Source: Toxorhynchites rutilus septentrionalis
Taxonomy: Eukaryota; Arthropoda; Insecta; Diptera; Culicidae
DNA length: 64,000 bases
Assembly (NCBI RefSeq): GCF_029784135.1
Contig: NC_073744.1
Span: forward strand, 19,536,239 to 19,600,238
Direction: 5' to 3'
Below, piece after piece: positions 10,254-25,200 of the stretch. The position numbers and the translations under genes were made by a program. The notes below the pieces were generated by a model that had not been told where the DNA came from, ran no database searches, and was given only the letters and a program-made list of their open reading frames with translations. Each line of letters starts with the position of its first letter. The stretch's first letter is position 1.

Positions 10254-13200
10254 GTAAGTGAAACAGATGAAATTTCTCCCCCAACCCCACCCCCTAGACT
10301 TTGTTTCAAACATTCGTCGCGAAGCTGATGTTCACTTACTCGTCTCCATTGTTCGGAGGAGGAAAGTTAGTTACATAAGAATGGAGGAATGCTAACTCTG
10401 CATTCGAACTCTATTACCCTCCCAACCAATATGTGAGTGTCGCTCGATTCGGAGAGTACACTTCCGGCGGCGATTGGCACTAGGATGGAGAACGACAGCG
10501 GTGCTAAATTAAATTTTCACTTTATGCAAACATACAATCTCTCCCTCTCCGGGACAGCATGCTGCGGTGAGTTCTTGGGGTGCCACTTTCCGATCATAGC
10601 GAAATAGACAAGCAATAATTTTCAACTCGAGTGGAGGTACTTTCCAGCGAAGTGATACTCCGCAGTCACAGTTGCTAAAGAGTAGTTTTGTGACTCAAAA
10701 AACTCATTTAAAGCAACAGGGTTGATCAAAAAACAACAAAATCTAATATTTTCTCAAATAACAGTTCGGCTGAAATGTTCATAAGGTTGACGTCTAGCTG
10801 GCGCCTTTTGCAAAAATCTACTTGACTATCACAAAGCACCATCTTTCAATGGATACGTTTCAAAATTTGACAGCAATCGGTCGATTGGTTCGTGACTTAC
10901 AGCATTGAGAGTGAAGCAACTTTTGTTATTGTGAAAAAAATTGAAAAATCACAAATCAATGAAAACGATGGCAAAATTGCATGAATTGGGCTTCGAATTG
11001 CTTGGGTGGGTGCGGACCCACCATATTCTCCAGATCTGCCTCCCAGCGACTATTTTCTGTTCGCAGACCTGAAATGAATGCTCGCAGGCAAGAAATTTAA
11101 GACCGATGATGAAGTGATTACCGAAACTGAGGCCTATTTTGAGGAAAAACCGAAAGAGTACTATTAAAATGGTATCGAAAAATTGCAAGATCGCTTTAAT
11201 CGCTGTATCGCCCTTGAAGGCAATTATGTTGAATAATAAAATTGAATTTTGCAAAGAAAAAATAGTTTTACTGTGTTGCCTTATTAACTTTCCAGCCAAA
11301 CTATTATGAATTAATGTTTGCTGGGTATCCAAAGGTAGCGAATGGGAATGAAACAAACCGCACAAAAACGCTAAACTGAAGGTGAAGTTAGTGTTTGTTG
11401 ATTCATTAATTACTTTCTCTATATTCTACATCCTTCGTAAGTGCGAAAACGATAGCAATGAAGGATGTGGATGAACTTGCAGGATGTGGTTCAAGTATAT
11501 CCTTCACTGGTCCATAACCATGCCATGGAATTTCTGATTGTGTGTTGTAGAGTGAGCTGAAGAAATGGGAAGACGAGGGGGATGATGGTCAATCGGATGG
11601 TTGTAGGGGAAGGGAGTGTAAGCCCCGTCACTGAGGATAAGTTCGTTCACAAGTGCACGAGTTTTTTTCAATGCCAATCAAACAATTCATTGGAGTTTCC
11701 GTCAATATTATTTGGTGTTTGACATGTCCGCACAGTTAGAAAGTGGAATTCGATAGCTTGGTTACCTTTCCAGCCCAGTTAGCGAACGAGTACCGTATAT
11801 GATTATTTCCCATAACATCGAATTAGATGATGATATTTAATGAATCCAATTTATAATCAAACTCCTCAAAGTATTTAAAACTTCTCGAGAAACGAAAGAC
11901 AATTAACTTTTAATAGAACCCAATTTAAACATCAATTGAAAACTTTCTAATTGCTCAAGTTCGAAACTTTTCTTCTATCATCCATTTCGAGCCAAAGGGT
12001 TAGTTACAAGAAAACTTTCGTCCAACTCAGTCCTAAAAGACCAGCACAGGGATGCCGTTGATGAACTACAACCCGTTCCTGAAAAGTCACCCCTGCCTGC
12101 AGAAGATTGTCTGTCTGAATCGTGTAAAAGATTCGTTTGTGTTTATGAAATTCATCGATCGTTTCGTGGGTTTTCTTCACTGGGATTTCGGCACTGTGAC
12201 ATCGCAAATAAAATTGTTCATCATGATCTTCAACTGCGTGTACTGCATCGCATCACTAATCTCCCTGACACGGGTCAACCCATCGGAGCTGCCGATTGAT
12301 TTTTACTTCGGAATGTTGTTCTTCATCGGCGCAGGAAGCTCCTGCATCTCCCAGTGGGGCTGTCTGGTCTACGAACGGAAGGGTTTGAACCGGGTCGTGG
12401 ATTATCTGCACGAAGTGCAGCAGCGGGGCGTCGATCATCCGCTGCGGGTTCGTTCGCGTCCGGCGATCATTCTCTTCTCAATCGTTCACTGGGGCCAGAA
12501 CGTCGTTCAAGCGGTGTTCTGGGCGACGATCCTCTACCCTTCCACGCCGATCGCTTACGTTTCCGAGAATGCATTCATCAAAGTTCTTGCCTTCATGCTG
12601 TGTCCCCCGGTGACAATCTTAACCGCAACGATGAGCAACATCTCCCAGCTGATGACGTTCACAACGCTGCTGGTGTTCACGGTGGAGTTTGCCATCCTCG
12701 GAGAGGACTTCAAGCAGGCACTCGACGAATGGGATCTGCCCCGGATCGAGCAGTGCATTCGGCGACATCAGGAACTGCTGGAGGTGGTACTGCTGTTTCG
12801 GGACAAGCTGAAACTGTATCTGCTGCTGTGTCTGCAGGTCTACTTCTACCTGATAACGTTCGCTTGCTTTCTGTTCGTGATTCAATTGAACGAAGCCGGC
12901 GGCAGTTCGCTCTTCTCGATCTTGGAAATTATTTCCGGCGTGATTTGCTTGATCATGTACGGGTGGTTCTGCGATGAGCTGGAGGTCAAGGTGAATCAAA
13001 ATTGCGTCTCTGATAATTATGATGGATATTGGAGCTAAGCGAACCGCGTTTTTTATTCACAGGCAAGCGAAGTGGGTTACCAAGTGTACATCTCCGATTG
13101 GCCAAGCAAGTTGATGCTTCACCCGAAAAAATTCAAACTATCTCATCAGATGACGAAGAACATATTGATTATCATGATGCGATCCCAAAGGAGGGTGCGG

Positions 13201-16200
13201 TTTATGTGCGGAAATATCTACGAGATGTCGCTGCAAACCTGTCGCAGGGTTCTGCAACTGTGCTATTCTTCATTCACTGTCTTGTTGTTGTTACTTAAAA
13301 AGTAGACTTTGACCGTTCACTGCTCTATTAGTGTTATGTTAAAAACAAATAAAGTTTCGGACAGATAACAACCGAAATGCTACAAAACAAAGCTACCCCT
13401 TGGCGAACGAATTGGGTGTAAACTGCTGTTCCATTATCATATCCGAAAGCAGGTATTATTTTTATCACACCATCAGTCACTGGGATGAATTCTTCCGAAG
13501 GAGATCCAAAGCAAAAAAAGAATATTCCAAATCCAGTCCAGTTGCTATTGGCAGAAAACAAGGAATATTGAGCGGTCTTCTCAGGTTTTTTTTTGTTGCT
13601 CCCCTTTCTAGATTGACCCGTTTTATCCAATTAAACTCTGCTGATCCAATTTCAGACTGACCAACGAGGGTGAGCGAATAACATCTTCTCTCAGAATCGC
13701 TCGACGGACGGTCTTCGGTCGAAATGTGTGTTTGGTTGGGAGGGAAAAGCGGGAAAGCGTGTAAAAACAGACACCCGTTGGCCAATTTGGGTTACCACCG
13801 TCGGTATCCTTTCGTTGGTTATCGATAATGGAAACAAGGCGTGCGGTATGTTCTGCCACAATGGCATTGGGCCAAAGTATTGCCAATCTATAAATAAATC
13901 CCATCTTTTTTTTGACAATGGTAGGTGATCTTGTAGCTATTGAAAGAGTAGTTATCAACAGTAGCAACGAGTGACTATGACTTACAAAAGCTTCACGAAT
14001 TAACTCCCGTTCAAAAGTGTGAAACTGCGGAAACGTCAAGAGAATAAAAATGAAAGTCACGCAATCACTTCCACGGAGAGCAATTGGAAGTGGAAGCCAC
14101 CGCAACTTTACTTCCATTATCCTCATCAGCAGAGGCAACAGCAGCAAAAGCTGTGAGGAAGCTGAACAGCTCCCCTTTCCCGAAACGGACGGATAACATT
14201 CGCTACTCGGCGCTGAACGTAAAATGTACGTAAGTCAACACCGTAAATGATGTCACGTTTCGAGTCGTTCATCAACTTTGGATGTTGAAACTTTTCGAAA
14301 ACAAAAAAAGCAAACAAACAAACAAACAAACGAGAAACTGAAAAATTAATCATCTACTCAATTGTGCTGAGTTTTGCGCTCAACGATGCACACTCACTGC
14401 TGCTTCTGGAAGTATTTTCTTGTTGCTCTCGCTTTGATGGAGGAGGGAATAGTAAATGGGACCGATCGATCAGCCTTTATAGCTACTCCCTTAAGACCGC
14501 GCTGGGATGGATTGAGCCTCACAGAGACATGAAAATAAAATTGAAAATTTCCGTTTTCCGTTTCCTTTGGATGTGATCAGAAAGATTTCCCACTTGGTCA
14601 CGCTAAATGATGCCGGTGAAGTCTCACATTGGGAAATCATTGCAGCTTTTATTTCGTATTACAAAATTTAATAGAAATCCATTTTTTTGCTATATTTAAT
14701 TTCCTTTTATTGTTCTTCCATTTCAGCGATTGGATAGCGGCAATCACGAAAACGGTAAGCATTGTTCGGTTCTCAGAACATCAATTGCATCAGCATTTCT
14801 TAGTATTTTCAACAAACAAAACAACCGGAACAAAGCATTTTCCTTGCATAAGACTGAAATCGACAGACAGTTGAATCAATTGAGAAACGTTTTTCAAAGA
14901 AAATTATTCAGGAGCAAAGATGAATAAAATATACTGTGAATGCTAGAATCATTTAACTGGTGAAGAGCTTTACTGGAACTTTACTCCTTCTGCTTCTCAT
15001 AACAGAATATGAGAAGAAACTTCAAACAAGTCGAAAGAGGGACCCGTCATCGAATCTCAATTTTCAATTTTCAATTTTCAATTTTCAATTTTCAATTTTC
15101 AATTTTCAATTTTCAATTTTCAATTTTCAATTTTCAATTTTCAATTTTCAATTTTCAATTTTCAATTTTCAATTTTCAATTTTCAATTTTCAATTTTCAA
15201 TTTTCAATTTTCAATTTTCAATTTTCAATTTTCAATTTTCAATTTTCAATTTTCAATTTTCGATTTTCAATTTTCAATTTTCAATTTTCAATTTTCAATT
15301 TTCAATTTTCAATTTTCGATTTTCAATTTTCAATTTTCGATTTTCAATTTTCAATTTTGAACATTTTTACACTTTTGAACATTTTTACATTTTTACATTT
15401 TTACATTTTTACATTTTTACATTTTTACATTTTTACATTTTTACATTTTTACATTTTTACATTTTTACATTTTTACATTTTTACATTTTTACATTTTTAC
15501 ATTTTTACATTTTTACATTTTTACATTTTTACATTTTTACATTTTTACATTTTTACATTTTTACATTTTTACATTTTTACATTTTTACATTTTTACATTT
15601 TTACATTTTTACATTTTTACATTTTTACATTTTTACATTTTTACATTTTTACATTTTTACATTTTTACATTTTTACATTTTTACATTTTTACATTTTTAC
15701 ATTTTTACATTTTTACATTTTTACATTTTTACATTTTACGCACACACAAACGAACAGAAAATATTTATGTATATAGAGAAAGATGAGGAAAATCGATAAA
15801 CTTTAAATCACTTTGAAACACAATTTCAGTTCATAATTTTGTCAAACACTCAATTTTTGAAAACGCACTCTGGTCATATATAAAACATTTTTACATTTTT
15901 ACATTTTTACATTTTTACATTTTTACATTTTTACATTTTTACATTTTTACATTTTTACATTTTTACATTTTTACATTTTTACATTTTTACATTTTTACAT
16001 TTTTACATTTTTACATTTTTACATTTTTACATTTTTACATTTTTACATTCTGAACAAAAATGTTTTCCTCGTAACATTTTTGTGTGTAAATTTTCGTGTT
16101 TGACATGTTCTTGACATGTTTCTAAATAAAAAACAATTGCAGAGCATGTAAATCGCGATAATTTATTAATCTCTATATATATATAAAAATGTTCTGTTCG

Positions 16201-19200
16201 TTTGTGTACGCGTCAAAAACTCGAAAAGTGCGGAACCGATTGAGCTCAAAGTTGGACACAATATACTATCCACTTCAAGGAGTGTTGTTACGGCATAAAA
16301 AAATTGGAAAATTGGAAGAAAAATGATTTTATATATGACCAGAGTGCGTTTTCAAAAATTGAGTGTTTGAAAAAATTATGAACTGAAATTGTGTTTCAAA
16401 GTGATTTAAAATTTATCGATTTCCCTCATCTATCTCTATATACATAAATATTTTCTGTTCGTTTGTGTGTGCGTAAAAACTCGAAAAGTACGGAACCGAT
16501 TGAGCTCAAACTATGATACAATATACAAAACAATCAAACACATCTAGGATTGTTGTTACACCATAAACAAATGAAAAGTTCAACTCAACCATGCAACCAC
16601 AATGTGCCACAGTAATAATAAAAATTATTACTTATTAACAATTTTGCAGAGAAAAATATGAAAAAGTTGATGTTCGGAAAACTTTTTCCTTTCAAAACTG
16701 CCCAACTTCCGATGTATGGGTGACTTATTGGAAATTGTATGGGCTTTCATATCTATTTTTTGAGAATTTTTAAAAAACATGTTTTCGAGGAAAATGAATT
16801 TTAATTTCCAAACATTGTTTATGATTTTTTTTTTTCAAAAATTTATTTAATATTTTTTAATGAAAAAATTATTTTCTTCGTTTCATTCATTAACCAAAGT
16901 TTTCTAAGTCTGATAGATTTTTTGTGAGAATTTTTTTTAAATTTTGAGTTCATTTTCAATTTTTATTCGAAAAATCTGAATTTAAAAACTATTAGATCTA
17001 CAAAATGTTGAATAAAGAATGAAGTGTAGGAAATTATTTAAGTTTTCATGAAAAAATATCATAGAAAAATATAGTTGTAATTTATTCAAAGAAAACATGG
17101 ATAATTTTTTGTTAGAAAAACATTTTTCCTGTAAAAGTGCTCATCTTCCGATATATGGACGACTTGTTGGGAATTGTAATGATTATTCATATATTTTTAT
17201 TTTTATTAAAAAAAAAATAAACGATTTTTTTTAGTTTTTGGTATTTGGTATTTAAATAATTTTCTACATTTCATTCTTTCACCAGAATTGTGTAGGTATC
17301 ATAGTTTTTGAGTTATGATTTTTTGTAAAAAATAAAGATTTTTTTCCGAAGGGTAGTGCAATTCTTTTTTTTAGAATAGAGAGTAGAATCTATGTATTAA
17401 GAATTTAAGTAGGAGTAGAGAGTAGAGAGTAGAGAGTAGAGAGTAGAGAGTAGAGAGTAGAGATTAGATAGTAGAGAGTAGAGAGTAGAGAGTAGAGATT
17501 AGAGAGTAGAGAGTAGAGAGTAGAGAGTAGAGAGTAGAGAGTAGAGAGTAGAGATTAGAGAGTAGAGAGTAGAGAGTAGAGAGTAGAGAGTAGAGAGTAG
17601 AGAGTAGAGAGTAGAGAGTAGAGAGTAGAGAGTAGAGAGTAGAGAGTAGAGAGTAGAGAGTAGAGAGTAGAGAGTAGAGAGTAGAGAGTAGAGAGTAGAG
17701 AGTAGAGAGTAGAGAGTAGAGAGTAGAGAGTAGAGAGAAGAGAGAAAAGAGTAGAGAATACTACTAAAGATGATGAATTAACATTCCGATCAGTAAAGAT
17801 TTGGTAGCTCCAATTATAAATATTTTGGCATAGTGTATACTGCGTAACCAATAATCGAAGCCAACGAATAATTTACGTCGATTAATCGATTCAAACCCAG
17901 AGAAAAAAAAAGTAGGGCTGCTGCTGTTTTATCCTGAAATTCAATCATTATTTCTGACGCTCCCTTAAACTCGTAAACGAAACTCAATGCCGTCAACGCA
18001 AATTGAGCTTCGTTTACAAGTTCAGGGGAGCGAAAGCGATAATAATTGAATTTCAGGCGGAATGAACTCTTTTTTGATTCCAGATGGCTTTTTAACAAAT
18101 GAGAAATATTAGTCTAACTAATTTTTTCTCTCAGTATGACGATTAATCGATTAATCGAATATTTGTAGCGATTAATCGTATCGAATAACAAACTGCTAAA
18201 AAATATTCGATTAGCTGATGAACGATTAATTTCAAAAATCGGGGATAACTAATTGTGACATTCATTTCTTTAAGCAATGGTACGACAAAACAGGAAAAAA
18301 AAGAATAGAGCACCGCATCCGTTTTGGTGCGACTTTTCTCAATAAATTTTATCGTTTTCTCAATGTTTGGAAAGGGACGATGTGTCCACAAACACACCTT
18401 GTAATACGATGGACGAAACTCAAAAGCCAAACCAAATTGTATTGGGAAAGTGAGCTTCCGCCCCTTCTTTCGCTTCCGCCCGATGATGGATTGTTCTTGT
18501 CCGGGTGGGTATCTTCTCGTTTGTTGATTCCTTCTCTCGGTGATTTTCACGGTTGATTAAATTGTGTGGCTCGCCGGGGAAAAGCGCCACGGGAGCGCAA
18601 TTTATTCCGATATGATCTCTGGGAATTACGGTGGCTTAAATTGAAAGACGATATTTTTTTCTCCCACCCCACTCACACTGGAGAGATTTATTTTGGGGAA
18701 ATTTTCGGAGATTTAGAGCTTATCTGGTCGCGGACGGGAGTCGATTTGAAATCCCCGGTTCGACTCAGCGGGCGGAAATTGGAAATTGAATGGAGATTTT
18801 GTGGGACGACAAAATCACGTCAGATGTCGATTCCCGTATTGCTCATAAATCATTTATTGATCGTCGAATTAGTTCTCCCACTTCATTGACACTTAAAATA
18901 CGTTCATCAAACATGACTAACAAACCGAGACGCGGGCGTGGTAGCATCTCAATTTGCAAACCTCCTGGAGTGGTCGGTGGCCATCATTCTGAATTGCTAA
19001 GTCTTGGCCATTTTACTCGCAATTTACGAGCGGCGTTTTCGCGTGAGGAAATTTAATTAGTCGTGTAGCCCCAGACCCAAAAATACCTCATAAATAGATT
19101 TTCTTCTGTCGTAAAGGAATCGTTCGACTGGCTCTGTCCAATTTGACGATTTTTTTTTGAGGTGAAAACATAAGATGGGATCTTTAGGATGGCCGTTTTC

Positions 19201-22200
19201 GAGAATCGAGTCGATGGAATGGGAAATGGTGAATAAAAGATGAAATTAAATTTATTCCAGGCTTTATCGAACGAGAAGAATGTTCCACTTGGACTCAGTA
19301 ATTGGATTGCTAATACTTTCCCATGAGTTCGAAGGAAGAGAAGATTCATAGCCGATAATGTCGGCGGTAACGTAAATCTTCCAAATTGCCAAATCAACAT
19401 TAGCCCATAAATATCATTCACTGAACAGAGGACATCGGTCATCGATCTTCCGGAGAGTATCGAGCCAATAGTCGCTCGTTATCGAAATCCAGTGCAGCGT
19501 TCCTGAACGTAGTCACCGACATTGCATTTCAGAGTTAGAGCTTATACGCTTCTCTCGGAACTGAACAAAAAACCAAACCCTCCAACCGTTCATCGTTTCG
19601 GATGCATCCTTCCCAAACGGTGTGCATCGAGGATAAGTTGCATATGGTCCGGCTGTGATAGCATTCGTGTTTGTGCCACTTTCGGAATGAATATTGTGCT
19701 TGTTTGTGGAGGCGTGAGCGTGCCTGATAAAGGGATATAAAGACCATGATTGCTATTGCAGCTTCGCTGCTGGGGAAGTATGTCAATTTATTTCATATTA
19801 ATTTCGCATCAAATAATCCATTCCTAGGTAAAGTCGGTCGTTTCTACCTTTTTGACAAACACACATCCACTGAACTATCAGCGAGAACTCGGACACAATC
19901 CAATTTGCATTTTCGATTCGATGTCGAAACTACACCCAACCGAATGGACCGGAAAAACCGCCTTCGCAGACAGAATTATCCGCTTTCAAAGATTCGAAGT
20001 CCTGATAAAACGTAAAAATTGAAAAACAAGAAGAGCGAACGAGGAAAATCGCAATTTTCATTTGTAATTAGCCGATGAAACAAAGCGATTCCTCCCCCAC
20101 CCATTTGCGTGAAATGGCCACGAACAAAAGAATAACCAAAGAAAAAGCATATTCACTCGAAGCTCTAGCTGGTAATCGAATTTTCGTCCCGCCATCCGGG
20201 AGTCTCCCTTTTTCTGTATATCCGACTGGCTTCAAGGTGAATTGGCTAGAACTCGGCTGGGCCGCCGGTTAGAAAGGAAATTGGCAAAGTGTAGTCGTTG
20301 AGAAACCTTGTGCTTAAAATTAGGTTCTTTATTCAGAGAAAGGCGAAAGCGAAGCGAAAGAGTAGTGGAGCTAGAAAATCATTTTCAGTATCTGTAAATA
20401 ATTGTATCTGAGCATACTCTGGAACGCGGGAAATATGGATGAACTCCATATTTTTGAAACAAAATATACTAGCCAGTGCTGCAAATTTTCAAATCATTCA
20501 TTTGAACTCGAACGAACAATTACTATCATTCAAGCTTAACACGACTTCTATTTATCACGAATTTCGCGGATTTATGAGCTGATTTGACGTTTGTACATGT
20601 TTCATTCATACGGCTCTCTTTTCACTGTAAGTAAGAAGTAAGAAGTCCACAGAAAATACGTTCCTATCGCATTTTATCATTATGACTTCCTTTTTGGAGT
20701 AGGAAAGCCTAGTGGAGGTAATCTCTTTCATGATATTTCATCCAACAGACATAAAACTTCTCTTCTTTTCATTTACTTTAAAAAAAGATGCATAGCTGCA
20801 CGACGGAGTTTGCGACATTGTTGCTAGGCGGATGAAAAGAAATTGTGGCATTAGTAATAACGTGGGAGAGGTGGGGGTAAAACGGACATGTTAAGAAGAA
20901 CTTCAATTATATCTTAGGAAACTCATGTTTCCCAAAACCCTGATGCACATTCTTGCAATTCAATATAGGGGAACCGCGGGTAATACGGACAGTGGAGGTA
21001 ATATATATCATTCGTGATGAGTTCAGAACTTGGTTGAATCAAATTATTCCTCTCGCGATCAATAAACCTCCACACTTCATATATTATAAACCTGTCCGTA
21101 CTACCCCCACTACATGTCCACTATTCCCGCATCGAAAAAAATATTGTACTTTTCGGTCTGTTTTTTAATGTTTTAATTTTAGTTAAAACACATTGAAAAA
21201 CACTTTTTTGTAAAATATTTGGTCAATAAGGTAGAAAAATAGTATGTTGAATTGCAAGCAACTGCATCATAGTTTTGGGAATCATGAGTTTCCAAAGATA
21301 TAATTGAAGTTCTTCTTAACATGTCCGTTTAACCTCCACCTCCTCTACTGTTTTTCTACCTAATTGCCCAAAAATTTTACAAAAAACTTTTTTCGATGCC
21401 GAAGTGGGGGTAATATGGACAGGTTTGTAATATATGAAGCGTAGAGGTTTATCGATCGCGAGAGGTATAATTTCATTCAACCAAGGTCTGAACTCATCAC
21501 GAATGTCCGTTAGAGGCAAAAATCGAATTAATCCACCTAGAAGTGATATCGTACTTCTCAGCAAGATAAACGGACAGACCCTCAACTATTTTGCTTTTGG
21601 TTCCAGTCAGCTTCTAAACAGTCCACATTTGGCGATTTGATTCCCATTTATAGACGCTGGGCGTTCCTTAGGAATAGATTAAACAGACTTTTCACAGTCC
21701 ATCTCACTCCCACTGGCAACTGTCCGTCTTACCCCACCAGTAAAATTATTTCGATAATTTAAATTTTTCCACTCAAAAATTAATTTACTTCTCCGTACAG
21801 ACCTAATATCGCTTCTCTGTTAATTCACAAACCGAAATATAACCATCAGCGGATTTAATTTTGATATTAAACCACTCAAAATGCATAATATCGAAGCAAT
21901 TAAAATTGCATCCACACGCGGAATCATGTATAATTTTCGGTTTTTGTTTCCCTTTTCCACTATTAATCAGTATTCATTGCCATAGGGTGGCTTGAATATT
22001 ATAGAATAACATGATGAAGGTGAAATCGGAAATTCAAAATGTAACTATACAAATCAAGCACCTGTCCATATTATCCCCACTTTTCTATTACCCGCGGTTA
22101 CCCTAATAGTGCGACGGCAATTTGACGTGACGGCCCCCAGTGAGAAATAATTTCTTTGAAGGGAGCTGAAGATAGCAATATAAGATATCACACTATTACT

Positions 22201-25200
22201 AAACCGATCTAAATGATATAATTAGCAATGTGATTTCTTTATCCAACTAATGAGGCGATGTTTGTAAATCTGTGGGTTTGGTTCTTATGGGAAGCGCGTT
22301 GTATCTTTTTCTACCGTAGCAACTGGAGATTCTGCATTTCAAGTAGGGCTTGCGACTCACGCAAAGCTGAAATCGGTAATATAGAGAGCGCTGCGTCTCT
22401 GTATAATTCTATAGTTGGGTATAACCGCGGTTTTTTAGTCCAGGCCTGAGTTTTCTGGGTTGTTTTGAGCTTAAAATTACTTGCCCATACAGAGACTAGG
22501 TAGCTGATTTCTGAACTGTAAGTTAATCAGTTATTCTACGAACGACAAGTCGTTCCAGAATTTCATTGAAAACTGATAGTACTGAGACAGGTCTGTAACA
22601 GGATTACCATATCTACAAAATAATCTGTATTTATACAGATTTTTCAGGCTTTTTGATACTTTTGAATTTTTGAGTTTTATACAGATTTACAGATTTTTAA
22701 AAATTGGCTTGATGTCAATAATTTTTATTCCATCTAATCAATGCCAGTCATATAGCATTCGAATCAGTCTAATTGAGAATCATTTTGGCATTCCTATGTA
22801 GCGTGAAGTCCTGCTTCCTCATGTTCGATCTGAGACGAAAAGATGCAAAAATCTGTATCGGCGTTACAAAAACTAAAGAACACTGTTTATCTTTTTCTTA
22901 CTAAAGTATTCAAAATTCACAGTAACTGTGAATTTTAAATTGCTCATATTAGCTTGAGAATCCATTTTGTTTTGAATCTTCTTGTTTTAAGGATTGAAAA
23001 TATCTAGAAGAATCTTCGATATGTTCTGACGTAGGATTACCTTTTCCGGAACATATAGCGAGTACAAGTTAAAAAACTAGATATCCGTATCTTGAACACA
23101 TGGCTTCAAAGCGCAATGCGCAATGTAAAATAGTCCTAGTGACTGTGTGAACTTCCATTATACTTTAATGAAACATTGTATTTTACTGCAGTTCTGGCTT
23201 TACGGGGACATCATCAACAACGTTGGATTCAGGATAATCTTGCCTATTTTTAATACAGATTTCAATACAGATTTTCTGAGAAAAACTTAGATAAAAAGTT
23301 TTTTTGAAACCAAAAACACAGATTTTTATTGCAGGAGATTGCAGGAAATTATGGTCTGTAATTATTTGGGTCCTTCCTGGAGCCATATCTGAAGACTGGT
23401 ATTACGCGGGAGGTATTCAGGTTTTCCGGATAGAATTCCTGTACCGATGATTTCACTGAAAAAAAAACGATAGTGGCTTTTCAAAAATATATCTGGTCCA
23501 CAGCTCTTGGAACAATCGAGATCTTCGATTTCCACAACTACACTCTGTCCAACTTCTATTAGACCAGGTGATGATCTGGCTGTAATGTGTCATTGTAAAC
23601 AAACAATGCTTCAATTTATATTCTAGTTTGCAGATGACTACCATACACTGCATGATTTTCATATGTGTGTTTGTAAGCGTTGAACGTAAACGAATGTTTT
23701 TGTATTTTTCAAGTGTCAAGTTTCCATAAGACCAGTTACATTTCCCGTTGTTTTAGTTGTTTTGATCAATAAATCTGTAAAATGCTGAAGGGAAAAGTGC
23801 TCACGGAGAGAGAAGAAAGACAAATCGATGCATTTCACCAAGAAAATGTTGGTGTCAGAGAAATTGCTCGTTGGATTGGATGATCCAATCAAGATCTCAA
23901 TTATTTTGCGAATCCTGAAGGATACGGTTACGGATGGGGGTTATTCTGAGAGTCAAGTCGGTACAAGTGACATTTTTCCCTTCGGAGTTGTATGACAATT
24001 TTCACCCAATTCTAAGAGTCGGGCGACTCGGAAGCAGTGCCAAAAAATATCAAAATGTATTCACGAATGAAAGAATAAGCTTTTTCCCAGTGTCGCATGA
24101 GTTCTCTTCTGTTGAAACTCAACACCATATCTGTCATAATGAGTATAGCACATGAGTCGAGACGCGTGACCTTTGTCTGGTATATTGAACGAAAACAGCA
24201 TGAACGAATTTCGGAAAGCCTGCATTCAGGCACTTTCATTACTGTCAATAATTTCATGTGATTATCACGAAAGTTGATCTTCATCGCTTGCAGTGAATTT
24301 TTATTGAAAACGTGTTTGATTTCCACATTTAGAACAAAAGAAAGGACCAGGAATACGGAAAAGGCAACATTAGTTTTCGTTGAGCATTGACCGTTGTTCG
24401 GTGTTGAGCGTATTATTAAACCGAAAATCAATAGGGGTGTATCCCATTTCCGGCCAATAGGGAGTAAATTCATAAAACATAGCAATAGTTATTTATACAT
24501 TCTATTGCCGAAGTCGCCAAAACCAAGTATTTTGAGTGATGAATGCTTTACCATTAATCGATTTCACTCTCAATTGGTTAACATTGAATTTTATGCTTTG
24601 ATTTTCACTAACACGAAATGATATTCAATTTCAACGTTACGAATATCATGACGAAAATGAAGATGCAAATGAAAAATGAAATTCATGGCAAGCTGATGTT
24701 GATGTTCATTCCAATGGTGTTCATTGATAGTGTTGTCATATATATATATCGACTCTCGCTTGAGCAGTAGGTATTCAATATAAGGCAGACTGAAATTCGC
24801 CGTATTTGAGTGTCTTGAACGTGAATATTTTCGGCACTGCTCGGAAGTACAAAGAGAAATGAAAAGAGATGATTGCACCTGGCATTTTTTTAATTACGCC
24901 GATTCACAGACTACAAACGCGTGCGCAAATTGACTGTCACGTCTTAAAGCGACTCTCGGAATAGACCCCAATGTCCTGGAAAAAAGGTAATGAAGATGGT
25001 CGAGTTTCGAGCGACACAGCATGCGCTGCCATAACTATTTCGCAAATAGTGATGTCAGTCGTTGTGTTTATCTCTGATTGCCCGCCGCATCCATGTATAA
25101 ATGCTATTTTCAGGAAGTTTCGGAAAGCCTGCATTCAGGCAATTAAAAACCTACATTTTTGTAGAGCTCCCACTGAATATAAGGCTCATGTGATAGCGTG

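Noticed and set aside
13623..14147. 174-codon minus-strand open frame
   Set aside because: No domain, no conserved pattern and no flanking splice or promoter features; low-complexity leucine-rich start. Probably chance.
14960..15799. 279- and 255-codon open frames of repeated FNFQFSI and FLHFYIFT peptides
   Set aside because: They arise because 7- and 8-bp satellite units without stop words stay open in every frame. There is no start context or splice structure, and composition fully explains them.
17555..17851. Minus-strand open frame of LLSTLYS repeats
   Set aside because: Product of the (AGAGAGT)n satellite, for the same reason.
18566..18889. 107-codon open frame with a basic N-terminus
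   Set aside because: It does not start with ATG, has no motif, and no splice site links it to the phased exons of the surrounding gene.
19533..19740. Candidate exon after the acceptor TTGCATTTCAG
   Set aside because: In the phase required by the upstream exon it begins AGT TAG, an immediate stop.
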